64,000 bases of DNA from Thermoanaerobaculales bacterium (GCA_025456145.1 JALOLD010000013.1:33372-97371); one strand, 5' to 3'; shown: positions 45,362 through 54,608, counted from the first letter of the stretch. Notes: generated from the letters alone by a model not told the origin. Numbers and translations: made by a program.

Positions 45362-46209
45362 TGATCGGCTCGGTGACGCGATCCGGACCCGAGGAGCGGG
45401 TGCCTGGCACCCCCTCGTGCGTCCACGGAAACGGACGCGGACGCGGGCACGGTCGCGGGGGAGAGTCCGGCTACACGATGGTGATGCTCGTGATGCTCAT
45501 CGCGGTGATGTCGATCGCGATGGGGGTGGCGGTCCAGACCGCCGAGTTCCAGATGCGGCGCGAGCGCGAGGCCGAGCTGATCTTCCGGGGCCAGCAGTTC
45601 GTCGAGGCGATTCGGCTCTACAAGGCCAAGTACGGGCGCTACCCGATGCAGCTCAAGGAGATCTACGAGGCGAAGCCGCGGGTCATCCGCAAGCGCTGGA
45701 AGGACCCGATCACCGACTCGGAGAGCTGGGGTCTGATCTTCCTCGGCCAGGAGGGGGTGCGGCCCGGCCAGCAGGGCCGGCAGCTCGCCGGTCCCGGCGC
45801 GCCGGGCGCCGGTCTGGAGGACGGCGCGCGGCCGATCGAAACCCAGCCGCCGTTCGGCGACCTCTCGGAAGATCGCGACGGCATCGGCAAGCCGGGGGAG
45901 GAAGGCGAAGGCGCCCCCGGCGGAGCCGGCGCGGATCGGATGATGGGGCCGATCGTCGGCGTCCACTCGACCTCGTGCGACGAGGCGATCAAGATCTTCG
46001 AGGGCCACTCGACCTACTGCGAGTGGCGCTTCATCTACCGCGAGCAGCAGCAGCCCGGTGGCCGGCCGGGCGGTCCGCAGCCCGGCCAGCCGCCGGTCGG
46101 ATGGCACCCCGGAGACCAGCTCGAACGGGACGCCGACGGCAAGCCGGTCAAGGTCCCGGCGCCGGGCGGCGAGCCGCCGAACCCGGTCCCGACCGTCCTC
46201 AAGCCGTAG
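45361..46209 (+). CDS. Pseudopilin 3 (GspK-like), lacking Glu5, with repeat-derived leader
   Basis: A 282-residue prepilin-like protein. The leader is long and basic ([14 protein letters not shown]), then [18 protein letters not shown] forms the stalk. Position 5 of the mature chain is Met, not Glu, as in GspK minor tip subunits. The C-terminal region is Gly/Pro-rich and includes a Cys-rich spot with [20 protein letters not shown]. The leader is encoded by repeats found elsewhere in the window: GGTGCCTGGCACC (45399-45411) and GGACGC units. ATG 45361 is used; GTG 45400, in the palindrome, is an alternative start. Confidence 0.75.
   Translation: MIGSVTRSGPEERVPGTPSCVHGNGRGRGHGRGGESGYTMVMLVMLIAVMSIAMGVAVQTAEFQMRREREAELIFRGQQFVEAIRLYKAKYGRYPMQLKEIYEAKPRVIRKRWKDPITDSESWGLIFLGQEGVRPGQQGRQLAGPGAPGAGLEDGARPIETQPPFGDLSEDRDGIGKPGEEGEGAPGGAGADRMMGPIVGVHSTSCDEAIKIFEGHSTYCEWRFIYREQQQPGGRPGGPQPGQPPVGWHPGDQLERDADGKPVKVPAPGGEPPNPVPTVLKP
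45399..45411. repeat. 13-bp palindrome GGTGCCTGGCACC inside pseudopilin 3
   Basis: A perfect palindrome of the same family as 48743-48841 and 54502-54543, here within an open reading frame and containing the alternative GTG start. Confidence 0.7.
45433..45460 (+). repeat. GGACGC repeat inside pseudopilin 3
   Basis: GGACGCGGACGCGGGCACGG encodes the basic GRGRGHGR leader of the pseudopilin; closely similar stretches occur at 21271, 52705 (reverse) and 52830. Confidence 0.7.
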
Positions 46210-46215
46210 TACACT
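46210..46215 (+). promoter_or_regulatory. -10-like box TACACT for the M16 peptidase gene
   Basis: TACACT ends 8 nt before GTG 46224, only 1 nt after the stop of pseudopilin 3, suggesting separate transcription of the peptidase. Confidence 0.4.
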
Positions 46216-46223
46216 CCCCGGCC

Positions 46224-47438
46224 GTGTCGGACCGACCATCCCTGCTCATCCAGCACCTGCCCGGGCGCGAGACCGTCGCCGCCGGGGTCTGGGTGCTGCA
46301 CGGCTCGGCGCACGACCCGGCCGAGCTGGCCGGCGCGACCCACCTCATCGAGCATCTCACCCTGCGACGCTGCGGCGGCCGCGACCGGCACGCCCTGGCG
46401 GCGCTGGTCGACCGGCTCGGCGGCGACGTCGACGCCTGGACCGGCGCCGAGTCGATGGGCGTCCACCTGACGACCACCGTCGACGGCCTCGCCGACGGGC
46501 TCGAGCTGCTGGTCGACGCGATCGCCGCGCCGAGCTTCGACCCGGAGGACGTCGAGCTCGAGCGGCGGGTGATCCTGGCCGAGCTCGAGCTGATCAACGA
46601 CGACCCGACCGAGCTGGTCGAGGAGGCGTTGCTGCTCGCGGCCTGGGGCGAGCACCCGCTGGCCCGGCCGGTCATCGGCAGCGCCGACAGCGTCGAGGCG
46701 ATGCGGGTCGCCGACCTCGAGCGCCACCACGCCGATCTGGTACGACCCGGGCGACTGCTCGTCGCGGTGGCCGGCGAGATCGACGGCGTCGCCGAGCTGC
46801 CCTGTCTGGCGCGGCTCGGCCTCGATCGCGTAACCGAACGGCCGGAGCTGCCCGCCCTCGAGTGGTCGACCGGACGGCGGCTGGTCACCCGGAGCTGGGC
46901 GGACCAGGTCCACACCCGCCTCGGCTTCGAGGCCCTGGCGGCGAGCGACCCCGGCGGTGCCGGCCTGTCGGTGCTCAACCGGGTCCTCGGCAACGGCGCC
47001 TCGAGCCGGCTCTTCCAGCGGCTGCGCGAGGACCTCGGCTTGACCTACGACATCTGGTCGGGGCTCGCGCTGCGCCAGCCCGGCGGGTTGCTCGAGATCG
47101 GCTGGGCGTGCGCGCCAAGGCTCAACCGCGAGGTCTGGGACCTCGTCCTCACCGAGGTCGAGCGGCTGCCCCGCGACCTCGAGCCGACCGAGGTCTGGGT
47201 CGCCAAGGAGGGTCTGCTGCGCGGTCTGCTCATGGACAGCGACCTGCCCGCCGCGCGCTGCGGGATGGACGTCTCGGAGCTCCTCGACCGGGGGCGCCGG
47301 TTCGACCTCGCGGAGGTCCGCCGCGAGCTCGAGGCGGTGGGGGTCGACGAGGTTCGCGAGCTCGCCGCGCGGGTGCTCCGGCCCGATCGGCTCGCCGCCG
47401 CGCTGTGCGGCCCCGACGGCGTCGAGCTGCCCGGCTGA
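46224..47438 (+). CDS. M16-family zinc metallopeptidase
   Basis: A 404-residue processing-peptidase-like enzyme. The zinc motif HLIEH (HxxEH, about residues 45-49) is intact, and the third ligand Glu is in [17 protein letters not shown] (about 111-127). The second half ([19 protein letters not shown] to the end) is the typical inactive C-terminal M16 domain. No signal peptide, so cytoplasmic or periplasm-facing by another route. It follows the secretion operon closely but has its own possible promoter, so its link to secretion is unclear. Confidence 0.88.
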   Translation: MSDRPSLLIQHLPGRETVAAGVWVLHGSAHDPAELAGATHLIEHLTLRRCGGRDRHALAALVDRLGGDVDAWTGAESMGVHLTTTVDGLADGLELLVDAIAAPSFDPEDVELERRVILAELELINDDPTELVEEALLLAAWGEHPLARPVIGSADSVEAMRVADLERHHADLVRPGRLLVAVAGEIDGVAELPCLARLGLDRVTERPELPALEWSTGRRLVTRSWADQVHTRLGFEALAASDPGGAGLSVLNRVLGNGASSRLFQRLREDLGLTYDIWSGLALRQPGGLLEIGWACAPRLNREVWDLVLTEVERLPRDLEPTEVWVAKEGLLRGLLMDSDLPAARCGMDVSELLDRGRRFDLAEVRRELEAVGVDEVRELAARVLRPDRLAAALCGPDGVELPG

Positions 47439-47479
47439 CCGGGCCGCGGCGCTGCCGCCGGCGCTGCTCTCGAGCCGTG

Positions 47480-47485
47480 TATCAT
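47480..47485 (+). promoter_or_regulatory. -10-like box TATCAT for the dUTPase gene
   Basis: TATCAT ends 6 nt before GTG 47492; no ribosome site between. Confidence 0.4.
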
Positions 47486-47491
47486 CCTGCC

Positions 47492-47944
47492 GTGCCCGAA
47501 CCGGTCACCGTCCGCGTCCGGGTCCTCGCCCACGGCGAGGGCCTCGAGCTTCCCGCCTACGCGTCGGCGGGGGCGGCCGGGGCGGATCTCCGGGCCGCGG
47601 TCACCGAGCCGCTGGTGATCGCGCCCCGCGCCCGGGCGGCGGTTCCAACCGGGCTGGTGCTCGAGATCCCGGCCGGCTGGGAGGGCCAGGTCCGGCCGCG
47701 CTCGGGCCTCGCCATCAGCTCCGGGCTGACCGTGGTCAACGCCCCCGGCACGATCGACAGCGACTACCGCGGCGAGCTCAAGGTGCTCCTCGTCAACCTC
47801 GGCGCCGACCAGGTCACCATCCGCCGCGGCGACCGGGTGGCCCAGCTGGTGATGGCGCCGGTCATCCGCGCCGCCTTCGCGACCGCCGACACCCTCGAGC
47901 CGACCGGCCGCGGCGACGGCGGCTTCGGCTCGACGGGACGCTGA
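47492..47944 (+). CDS. dut: dUTP diphosphatase
   Basis: A 150-residue trimeric dUTPase. All five motifs are present: [10 protein letters not shown] (motif 1), [10 protein letters not shown] (2), [15 protein letters not shown] (3, with the uracil-binding tyrosine), RGDRVAQLV (4) and the flexible C-terminal [11 protein letters not shown] (5). It hydrolyses dUTP to dUMP and pyrophosphate. Start GTG has TATCAT 6 nt upstream. Its stop is 2 bp before the next gene, so dut and the MBL hydrolase are cotranscribed. Confidence 0.96.
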   Translation: MPEPVTVRVRVLAHGEGLELPAYASAGAAGADLRAAVTEPLVIAPRARAAVPTGLVLEIPAGWEGQVRPRSGLAISSGLTVVNAPGTIDSDYRGELKVLLVNLGADQVTIRRGDRVAQLVMAPVIRAAFATADTLEPTGRGDGGFGSTGR

Positions 47945-47946
47945 CC

Positions 47947-48756
47947 GTGGAGGTCCTCGTCCTCGCCTCGGGCTCGTCGGGCAACTCGGTGCTGGTTCGG
48001 TCGGGCGGGACCTCGGTGCTCGTCGACATCGGGGTGTCGGCGCTCCAGGTGGCGAAGCGGCTGGCCTGCTTCGGCTGCACGCCGTCCGACATCGATGCGA
48101 TCTTCCTGACCCACGAGCACTCGGACCACATCAGCGGCCTCGAGGTCTTCCTGCGTCGCCACCGCGAGGCGCCGGTGTGGGCGACCCACGGGACCTGGTC
48201 GGGGGTGCCGGTGCGGACGCGGACCGGCGGCGAGGTCTCCTCCGGGCGCGACATCCCGGTCGGCGCGCTCCGGGTGAGGCCGGTGGCGACCAGCCACGAC
48301 GCCGCCGAGCCGGTGGCGTACGTGTTCGAGGACGGCTTCCACCGGGTGGCCCTGTGCACCGACACCGGCACCGTCACGACCCTGCTCGAGCAACGCCTCG
48401 CCGACTGCGACCTACTCCTCCTCGAGACCAACCACGATGCCGACATGCTCCGCCACGGGCCCTACCCGTGGTACCTCAAGCAGCGGATCGCCTCGCGTCT
48501 CGGCCACCTCGGCAACCACCAGACCGAGGAGGCCCTCGACCGCCTCCGCTGCGACCGGCTCAAGGGCGTGGTCGGCCTCCACCTGTCGGCCGAGAACAAC
48601 TCGACCGGGCTGGCCGTCGAGTCCCTCCGGCGCGCGGTCAACGGCAGCATCCCGGTCACCGCCGTTCCGCGCACCGAGATGCTCCGGGTGCGGGTGGGCG
48701 AGACGGCGTCCTTCGAGGCGGTCGCGTTGACCCAGGGCCAGGGTGCCAGGCTTTAG
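47947..48756 (+). CDS. Metallo-beta-lactamase fold hydrolase (YycJ/WalJ-like)
   Basis: A 269-residue MBL-fold hydrolase. The metal site THEHSDH (about 58-64) is present, as are LASGSSGNSVLV at the start and LCTDTGTV (about 138-145) and ETNHDADMLRHGPYPWYLKQ, which mark the YycJ-like group. Such proteins are often linked to DNA repair or cell-wall regulation, mostly by inference. GTG start lies 2 bp after dut. The last codons (GARL, stop) fall in the left arm of the palindrome at 48743-48841, so the repeat appears to have defined the present C-terminus. Confidence 0.85.
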   Translation: MEVLVLASGSSGNSVLVRSGGTSVLVDIGVSALQVAKRLACFGCTPSDIDAIFLTHEHSDHISGLEVFLRRHREAPVWATHGTWSGVPVRTRTGGEVSSGRDIPVGALRVRPVATSHDAAEPVAYVFEDGFHRVALCTDTGTVTTLLEQRLADCDLLLLETNHDADMLRHGPYPWYLKQRIASRLGHLGNHQTEEALDRLRCDRLKGVVGLHLSAENNSTGLAVESLRRAVNGSIPVTAVPRTEMLRVRVGETASFEAVALTQGQGARL

Positions 48757-48841
48757 AATCGTGGGAAGTTGAGCGGATCGACGATCCTGCCCGGCCGAGC
48801 AACATCACCGCTCAACTTCCTACGATTCTAAAGCCTGGCAC
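48743..48841. repeat. 99-bp palindrome, GTGCCAGGC family
   Basis: Arms of 33 bp (48743-48775 and 48809-48841) pair with a single mismatch; the loop is 33 bp. The arms begin GTGCCAGGCTTTAGAATCGT. The left arm supplies the stop codon of the MBL gene. It may act as a terminator between the MBL gene and convergent purL, or be a REP/MITE-type element. Confidence 0.85.
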
Positions 48842-48853
48842 TCTCAGGCAGTC

Positions 48854-51800
48854 TCACACCACACCCTGGATCCAGCCCCACTGCCACTTGAGGAAGCAGC
48901 GCTCGGGGTGGGGCATGATCGCGAGGTGGCGGCCGTCGGGCGAGCACAGCGCGGCGATGCCCTCGGGCGAACCGTTCGGGTTGAACGGGTAGGCCTCGGT
49001 GACCCGTCCCCGGTCGTCGGCGAAGCGAACCGGGGCGAGGCCCGCGGCGAGCACCCGGTCGAGGACCGCGCGGTCCGGGAAGAGGGCCCGCCCCTCGCCA
49101 TGCTGGACCCAGATCCCGAGCGTCGAGCCGGCCATGCCCTCGAGCAGGACCGCCGGAGAGGGCTCGATCCGGACCGTCGCGAAGCGCGACTCGAAGCGCC
49201 CCGAGGCGTTGCGGACGAAGCGCGGCTGGGTCGGGTCGGCGAGGCCGCGCCACGGCACCCAGCCGAGCAGGGCGAGCAGCTGGCAGCCGTTGCACACCCC
49301 GAGCGAGAAGGTGTCGGGGCGGGCGGCGAAGTCGTCGAACTGACGCCGCAACCCGTCCGAGAAGCGGATCGTGCCGGCCCAGCCCTTGGCCGAGTCGAGC
49401 ACGTCGGCGTAGGAGAAGCCGCCGACCGCGGCGAGGCCGCGGAAGCCCTCGAGCCCGATCCGCCCGGCCAGGAGGTCCGACATCGTGACGTCCCACGGCT
49501 CGAGGCCGGCGGCGTGGAAGGCGGCGGCCATCTCGCGGTCGCCGTTCGAGCCCTCCTCGCGGAGGATCGCGACCGGGATCTTGTCGCTGCGACTCATGAT
49601 CGCGGCCGGGGTCACCGCCGGCTCGAAGCGGAGGCCCCACGAAGGGGTGCGCCGGTGCTGGAGGCCGCCCTCCTCCTCGGCGACGTGGGCCGGGTCGGCC
49701 TGGCGCCGGTCGAGCTCGAACGAGGTCGCCTCCCAGAGGTCGCGGAGCGCCCGCATCTCGTCGTCGAGCACGGTCTCGCCGCCGATCCGCACGGTCACTC
49801 GGGGCTCGGCGGTGGTCCGGCCGATGACGGCGCACGGCACGTCGTGGTCGAGGAAGTGCGCCAGCACGGTCTCGAGGTCATCCTCGTCGACCTCGAGCAC
49901 CAGGCCGAGCTCCTCGGAGAAGAGCGCCGCCAGGGGATCGCCGGTCGGGGGTAGCTCGACCTCGAGCCCGCAGTCGCCGGCGAAGGCCATCTCGAGGAGG
50001 GTCGTGACGAGGCCGCCGTCGGAGCGGTCGTGGCCGGCGCTGATGCGCCCCGCCCGGATCAGCTCCTGAACGGCGTGGAAGGCGCGGCCGAGGAGCGCGA
50101 CGTCGTCGACGTCGGGGCTCTCGGCGCCGACCTGGCCGAAGACCTGGGCCAGGGCCGAGCCGCCGAGCCTTTCCCGCCCGCCGCCGAGGTCGACCAGCAG
50201 CAGCCGCCCGCGCCCCGGCAGCTCGAGATCGGGGGTCACAACCCGGGCGATGTCGGGGCAGGTGCAGTAGGCCGAGATCACCAGGGCGCCGGGCGCCTTG
50301 ACGGTCTCGCCGTCGGGGGCGAGGGCGGCCATCGAGATCGAGTCCTTGCCGCCGTCGACCGCGATCCCGAGCCCGGTCATCATGTCGCACATCGCGGCGG
50401 CGGCGTCGTGGAGCGCGGCCCCCTCGCCGGGCAGCTTCGCCGCCCACATCCAGTTGGCCGAGCAGCGGACGTCCGGGAGCGCGGTGACCGGCGCCCACAC
50501 CAGGTTGGTCAGGGCCTCGCCGACCGCGAGACGCGCCATGGCCGCCGGGTCGAGCAGGCCCTTGACCGGCTGCTCGCCGATCGCGGTGGCGGCGCCCGAG
50601 GCGGCGAGGTGGCTCGCCGCGACCACCGCGACATCGGCGACGGTGAGCTGGAGCGGCCCGGCGCAGGGCTGACGGGCGACGAGCCCGCCGACCGCACGGT
50701 CGACCTTGGTGGTCAGGAACCGCTTGGAGCCGACCGAGAGCAGCCGCAGCACCCGCTCGAGCGCGTCGCGGACGCCGAGGCCGGGGGGCAGGGCGAGGGG
50801 CGCCGGAGCCGGGGTCGACCGGGTGTCGGCGAAGACCTTTTGCGGCATGTCGCCGAGCACCGCGGCGAGCTCGAGGTCGACCGGGGTCGAGCCGTCGTCC
50901 TCGTCGAGCACGACGACCCGTCCGTCGCCGGTGACCCGGCCGACGAAGGCGACCGGCGCCTTCTCGCGGTCGCACAGGGTCTCGAAGAGCTCGCGGTGCT
51001 CGGGCCGGAGCAGCAGGGCGTCGTTCTCCTGGTACTCGGCGCCCCAGATCTCGAGCACCGACAGGCTCCGGTCGCCGACCGGAACGGCGCGGATCGAGAT
51101 CCTGGCCCCGGCCGGGTCGACGATCTCCTTGAGCACGTTGCAGTTGCCGCCGGCGCCCTGGTCGTGGATCGAGACGATCGGGTTGTCGGACCCGAGCTCG
51201 CAGCAGGCGCGGATGACCCGGTTGACCTTCTGCTCCATCTCGGCGTCGCCGCGCTGGACCGCGTTGAAGTCGAGCTCGGCGGCGTTCTCGCCCTGGACCA
51301 TCGACGAGGCGGCGCCGCCGCCCATCCCGATGCGGTAGGCGGGGCCGCCCAGCTTGACCACCCACATTCCGGGCTCGGGCGAGCCCTTGGCGACGTGGCG
51401 GTGGTCCATCGCACCGATGCCACCCGAGAACATGATCGGCTTGATCCACTCGCGGCGCTCCCCCGAGGGCAGGCGCAGGCCGAACGAGCGGGTGAAGCCC
51501 TGGATGACCGGCTCGCCGAACTTGTTGCCGTAGTCCGAGGCGCCGTTCGACGCCTCGATCTCGATTTCGAGCGGCGACGCCAGGTTGTCGGGGTAGGCGA
51601 AGCCCGGGTCCTCCCACGGCAGCTCGTAGCCGGGGATCCGGAGGTTGCCGACGCAGTAGGCGGCGGTGCCGGCGACGTAGTCCGAGCCGCGGCCGGTGGC
51701 GTGGACGTCACGGATCCGGCCGCCGGTGCCGGTCTCGGCGCCGGGGAAGGGCGCCACCCCCGAGGGGAAGTTGTGGGTCTCGGCGGTGAAGATGACGTCG

Positions 51801-52681
51801 CGGTCGAGGACGGCGGCGGCAAAGGGCGACGGCGAACCGGGGCGCTCCGGCACGACGGCGGGGACCGGGCCGCCCCTGATCGAGCTCGAGTTGTCGGTAA
51901 AGGCGATGACGCTGTTGTTGGGGTTGGCCTTGAGCGGGCCCTGGATCATCGAGATGAGGTGCCCGGGCATCTCCTCGCCGTCGAGGACGAGCCGGCCCTT
52001 GAAGAACCAGTGGCGGGAGTGCTCGGAGTTCGACTGGGCGATGTCGAAGCACTCGACGTCGGTCGGGTCGCGGCGCATGCGGTCCCTGAACAGGACGGTG
52101 TAGTAGTCGAGGTCCCGGTCGTCGAAGGCGAGCCCGAGCTCGGCGTTGATCGCCTCGAGAGCGGCGCGGCCCCCCTCGAGCACCGGAACCTCGGTGACCG
52201 GGCGCGGCTCGATGCCGACCGCGAAGCTCGTCAGCGGCTCATCGTACGGGCACTCGGTCATGCGGTCGTGGACCGCGGACAGGAAGGCACGGCGCCGGCC
52301 GTCGGTCAGGGCGGGGAGGGCGAAGCGGCGCGACCTCTCGATCCGCTCGACCGCGGCGAGACCGCAGGCGTGGCACACCGACACCGCGTTGGTCGACCAG
52401 GCGGTGGAGAAGGTGAGGCGCGGGCCGACCTCGAGGACCTCGCCGGCGCCCTCCGGAAGGAAGCTGCGCTCGGCGAAGCCGGCGGGCTCGAAGGTCTCGG
52501 CGAGCAGCCAACGCAGGACCTCGGTCTCAGCCGGGGCGAGCGGGCGGTCGCTGGCGACGTAGAAGCAGTGCTCGGTGGCGAGGTCGGCGAGCTCCAGGCC
52601 GAGGCCGCGGGCCGCCGCAAGGGCCTTGGACCTCTCGACGGTGGACAGCCCCGGAGTCCGGAAGAACCGTGTGATGAACAT
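48854..52681 (-). CDS. purL: Phosphoribosylformylglycinamidine synthase, single chain
   Basis: A 1275-residue large-type PurL, comparable to the E. coli enzyme. It spans the N-terminal PurS-like domain, the synthetase body with two AIRS-like repeats (HNFPSGVAPFPGAETGTGGR; GGKDSISMAAL), and a C-terminal glutamine amidotransferase domain with GVCNGCQLLALLGW (nucleophile cysteine) and the catalytic His/Glu in PHPERCF. It converts FGAR to FGAM in purine synthesis. It is divergent from purM. TACAAC is 7 nt before the ATG and a GGACGC repeat lies just upstream, so expression is probably leaderless. Confidence 0.97.
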   Translation of the reverse strand: MFITRFFRTPGLSTVERSKALAAARGLGLELADLATEHCFYVASDRPLAPAETEVLRWLLAETFEPAGFAERSFLPEGAGEVLEVGPRLTFSTAWSTNAVSVCHACGLAAVERIERSRRFALPALTDGRRRAFLSAVHDRMTECPYDEPLTSFAVGIEPRPVTEVPVLEGGRAALEAINAELGLAFDDRDLDYYTVLFRDRMRRDPTDVECFDIAQSNSEHSRHWFFKGRLVLDGEEMPGHLISMIQGPLKANPNNSVIAFTDNSSSIRGGPVPAVVPERPGSPSPFAAAVLDRDVIFTAETHNFPSGVAPFPGAETGTGGRIRDVHATGRGSDYVAGTAAYCVGNLRIPGYELPWEDPGFAYPDNLASPLEIEIEASNGASDYGNKFGEPVIQGFTRSFGLRLPSGERREWIKPIMFSGGIGAMDHRHVAKGSPEPGMWVVKLGGPAYRIGMGGGAASSMVQGENAAELDFNAVQRGDAEMEQKVNRVIRACCELGSDNPIVSIHDQGAGGNCNVLKEIVDPAGARISIRAVPVGDRSLSVLEIWGAEYQENDALLLRPEHRELFETLCDREKAPVAFVGRVTGDGRVVVLDEDDGSTPVDLELAAVLGDMPQKVFADTRSTPAPAPLALPPGLGVRDALERVLRLLSVGSKRFLTTKVDRAVGGLVARQPCAGPLQLTVADVAVVAASHLAASGAATAIGEQPVKGLLDPAAMARLAVGEALTNLVWAPVTALPDVRCSANWMWAAKLPGEGAALHDAAAAMCDMMTGLGIAVDGGKDSISMAALAPDGETVKAPGALVISAYCTCPDIARVVTPDLELPGRGRLLLVDLGGGRERLGGSALAQVFGQVGAESPDVDDVALLGRAFHAVQELIRAGRISAGHDRSDGGLVTTLLEMAFAGDCGLEVELPPTGDPLAALFSEELGLVLEVDEDDLETVLAHFLDHDVPCAVIGRTTAEPRVTVRIGGETVLDDEMRALRDLWEATSFELDRRQADPAHVAEEEGGLQHRRTPSWGLRFEPAVTPAAIMSRSDKIPVAILREEGSNGDREMAAAFHAAGLEPWDVTMSDLLAGRIGLEGFRGLAAVGGFSYADVLDSAKGWAGTIRFSDGLRRQFDDFAARPDTFSLGVCNGCQLLALLGWVPWRGLADPTQPRFVRNASGRFESRFATVRIEPSPAVLLEGMAGSTLGIWVQHGEGRALFPDRAVLDRVLAAGLAPVRFADDRGRVTEAYPFNPNGSPEGIAALCSPDGRHLAIMPHPERCFLKWQWGWIQGVV

Positions 52682-52688
52682 GGGTGTG

Positions 52689-52694
52689 GTTGTA
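52689..52694 (-). promoter_or_regulatory. -10-like box TACAAC for purL
   Basis: TACAAC on the minus strand ends 7 nt before the purL ATG; no ribosome site between. Confidence 0.45.
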
Positions 52695-52704
52695 TCACGA
52701 TCCC

Positions 52705-52735
52705 GCGTCCGAGTCCGCGTCCGCGTCCGCGTCCG
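52705..52735 (-). repeat. GGACGC repeat in the purL/purM gap
   Basis: About five GGACGC-type units on the minus strand, close to the purL promoter; a second cluster with opposite orientation is at 52824-52850. Confidence 0.7.
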
Positions 52736-52783
52736 ACGTCTCGTTCCTTGCGCCAGCGTCTGACGAGCGGGGAGAGGCGTGAC

Positions 52784-52812
52784 TTGTCACGACCCGGTGC
52801 TCGGGATAGTGT
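52784..52812 (+). promoter_or_regulatory. Possible promoter for purM: TTGTCA-N17-TAGTGT
   Basis: TTGTCA (52784-52789) and TAGTGT (52807-52812) are 17 bp apart, giving a leader of about 40 nt that holds the GGGAGAGG ribosome site. Confidence 0.45.
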
Positions 52813-52823
52813 TGCGGATCATC

Positions 52824-52850
52824 GGGCACGGACGCGGACGCGGGCACGGG
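52824..52850 (+). repeat. GGACGC repeat in the purM leader
   Basis: CGGGCACGGACGCGGACGCG is identical to the 20-mer near 21264; it sits between the purM promoter and the ribosome site and would be transcribed in the leader. Confidence 0.7.
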
Positions 52851-52857
52851 AGAGGCA

Positions 52858-53913
52858 ATGGCAACCTACAAGGACGCAGGCGTGGACATCGACGCCCAGG
52901 ACCGGGCGCTCGAGCAGGTCAAGAAGATGGTCCGCAAGACCTACACCGACGGCGTGCTCTCCGACCAGGGCGCCTTCGGTGGGCTCTTCAAGCTGCCCAA
53001 GGGCCTCGCCGAGCCGGTGCTGGTCGCGTCGGCGGACGGGGTCGGGACCAAGCTCAAGATCGCCTTCGCCACCGGCCGCCACGACACCGTCGGCCGCGAC
53101 CTCGTCAACCACTGCATCAACGACATCCTGGTCCAGGGCGCCCGGCCGCTCTTCTTCCTCGACTACCTCGCGACCGGGCGGCTCGACCCCGATGTCGCGG
53201 CCGACGTGATCGGCGGCGTGGCGGCGGCGTGCTCCGATGCCGGGGTCGCCCTGCTCGGCGGCGAGACCGCGGAGATGCCCGGGTTCTACGCCGACGGCGA
53301 GTACGACCTCGCGGGCTTCATCGTCGGCGTCGTCGACCGCAGGGAGATCCTCGACGGCTCGAGGGTCGAGGCGGGGGACGTGCTCGTCGGTCTGCCGAGC
53401 ACCGGGCTCCACACCAACGGCTACTCGCTGGCCCGCAAGATCCTGCTCGACGACCCCGGGGTCGGCCCGGCCGAGGTCCTGCCCGAGCTCGGCGGTCCGA
53501 TCGGCGACGCGCTGCTCAAGGTCCACCGCTGCTATGCCAGCGAGGTGCTGCCCCTGCTCGAGCGCGGTCTCGTCCACGCCATGGCCCACATCACCGGGGG
53601 CGGCCTGACCGACAACCTCCCGCGGGTGCTGCCGACCGGTCTCAGGGCGGCGATCAAGGTCGGCGCGTGGGACATCCCGCCGGTCTTCCGGGTGCTCGCC
53701 GCGCGCGGCGAGATCCCCGAGCACGACCTCTGGCGGACCTTCAACATGGGCGTCGGGATGGTCCTCATCGTTTCGCCGAAGCGTCTCGAACCGGTGCTCG
53801 CCGAGCTCCGCTCGGCCGGCTGCCCGAGCTTCCCGATGGGCAACGTCGTCAAGGGCGAGCGCGGGGTCGAGTACGACCACCCGCCGGACGGGTATCCCAG
53901 TGGCCTTCGCTAG
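52858..53913 (+). CDS. purM: Phosphoribosylformylglycinamidine cyclo-ligase
   Basis: A 351-residue PurM (AIR synthetase). It starts TYKDAGVDIDA, then the ATP-binding DGVGTKLKIAF (about 60-70), NDILVQGARPLFFLDYLATG (about 89-108), GGETAEMPGFY (about 137-147) and HITGGGLTDNLPRVLP (about 242-257). It closes the imidazole ring using FGAM made by PurL, whose gene is divergent next door. GGGAGAGG lies about 6 nt before the ATG. The C-terminus is full length. Confidence 0.96.
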   Translation: MATYKDAGVDIDAQDRALEQVKKMVRKTYTDGVLSDQGAFGGLFKLPKGLAEPVLVASADGVGTKLKIAFATGRHDTVGRDLVNHCINDILVQGARPLFFLDYLATGRLDPDVAADVIGGVAAACSDAGVALLGGETAEMPGFYADGEYDLAGFIVGVVDRREILDGSRVEAGDVLVGLPSTGLHTNGYSLARKILLDDPGVGPAEVLPELGGPIGDALLKVHRCYASEVLPLLERGLVHAMAHITGGGLTDNLPRVLPTGLRAAIKVGAWDIPPVFRVLAARGEIPEHDLWRTFNMGVGMVLIVSPKRLEPVLAELRSAGCPSFPMGNVVKGERGVEYDHPPDGYPSGLR

Positions 53914-53930
53914 CGCTCGACCGCTGAGTG

Positions 53931-53964
53931 ATCAGTGATGAATGATGAACGATGAACGATGAAA
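53931..53964 (+). repeat. GATGAATGATGAACG repeat
   Basis: Tandem GATGAA/GATGAACG units 3' of purM; the same GATGAAT text bounds the four-helix-bundle cassette at 59844 and 60284. Confidence 0.6.
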
Positions 53965-54131
53965 CGACGTCGTGCGGTATCCGGCACGACCTCGAGAGCC
54001 GGCTGCGACGGCAGGTCGGATCGAGGGTTCGGAGAGTCGCGCGGACGATCTTCGACCCCTTGCTCAACTGAGCGCCTTTCTTGTTGACTTCAAATGAGTT
54101 AACCTCCATTCGAGCGAGAGGGGGGCGGCGG

Positions 54132-54488
54132 ATGGCCAAGAAGATCGGCATCGTCTACTGCGAGAAGATCCAGGATGCGAGCTGTGTCGGTTGCGCCAAG
54201 TGCTACAAGGCGGTCAACGAGAACACCTTCGCCTTCGAAGGGGCTGGCGAGGTCCGGGTGGTCTTCAAGTGCGGCTGCGGCGACTGCCCCGGGCTCGTGG
54301 TGCCGAGGGTCGACCTCCAGATGACCGTGCTGCGCTCGCTCGGCGTCGAGGTTGACGAGATCTATTTCGGGACCTGCGTGAAGAAGGCGACGATGCTGAT
54401 GAACTGCCCGATGAACGTCGAGGGCGTCACCCGGGTGATGCAGGACAAGTTCGGCGTGCCGGTCCACATGGGCACCCACGACTACTGA
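54132..54488 (+). CDS. CGGC domain protein (putative metal-binding)
   Basis: A 118-residue protein of the CGGC domain family. It holds eight cysteines, including CVGCAKC near residue 17-23, then CGCGDCPG (about 49-56, the namesake cluster), GTCVKKA and MNCPMN, a pattern suited to binding metal, possibly Fe-S or zinc. The function of the family is not established. The ATG is chosen because GAGAGGGG is about 8 nt upstream. It sits alone between purM and the rpsF operon. Confidence 0.8.
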   Translation: MAKKIGIVYCEKIQDASCVGCAKCYKAVNENTFAFEGAGEVRVVFKCGCGDCPGLVVPRVDLQMTVLRSLGVEVDEIYFGTCVKKATMLMNCPMNVEGVTRVMQDKFGVPVHMGTHDY

Positions 54489-54501
54489 GCGCGATGGGAG
54501 C

Positions 54502-54543
54502 GGTGCCAGGCACCTTTTCGCGGCGAAAAGAGAGCCAGGCACC
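54502..54543. repeat. Palindrome GGTGCCAGGCACC with internal hairpin
   Basis: GGTGCCAGGCACC (54502-54514), a CTTTTCG-CGG-CGAAAAG hairpin (54514-54530) and a second GCCAGGCACC end (54534-54543). It lies 3' of the CGGC gene and could act as a terminator; it is of the same family as 45399-45411 and 48743-48841. Confidence 0.7.
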
Positions 54544-54608
54544 TTGCCCGCGTGTCCGGATCGGCGCTAGCACGGCGAGAGCCGCCGCAATTCGTCCGAC
54601 GAAATGGC

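Noticed and set aside
45361..46209. Frameshifted or broken pseudopilin
   Set aside because: Although the leader is repeat-derived and Glu5 is missing, the frame is open from start to stop and overlaps its neighbour normally, and GspK-like subunits naturally lack Glu5.
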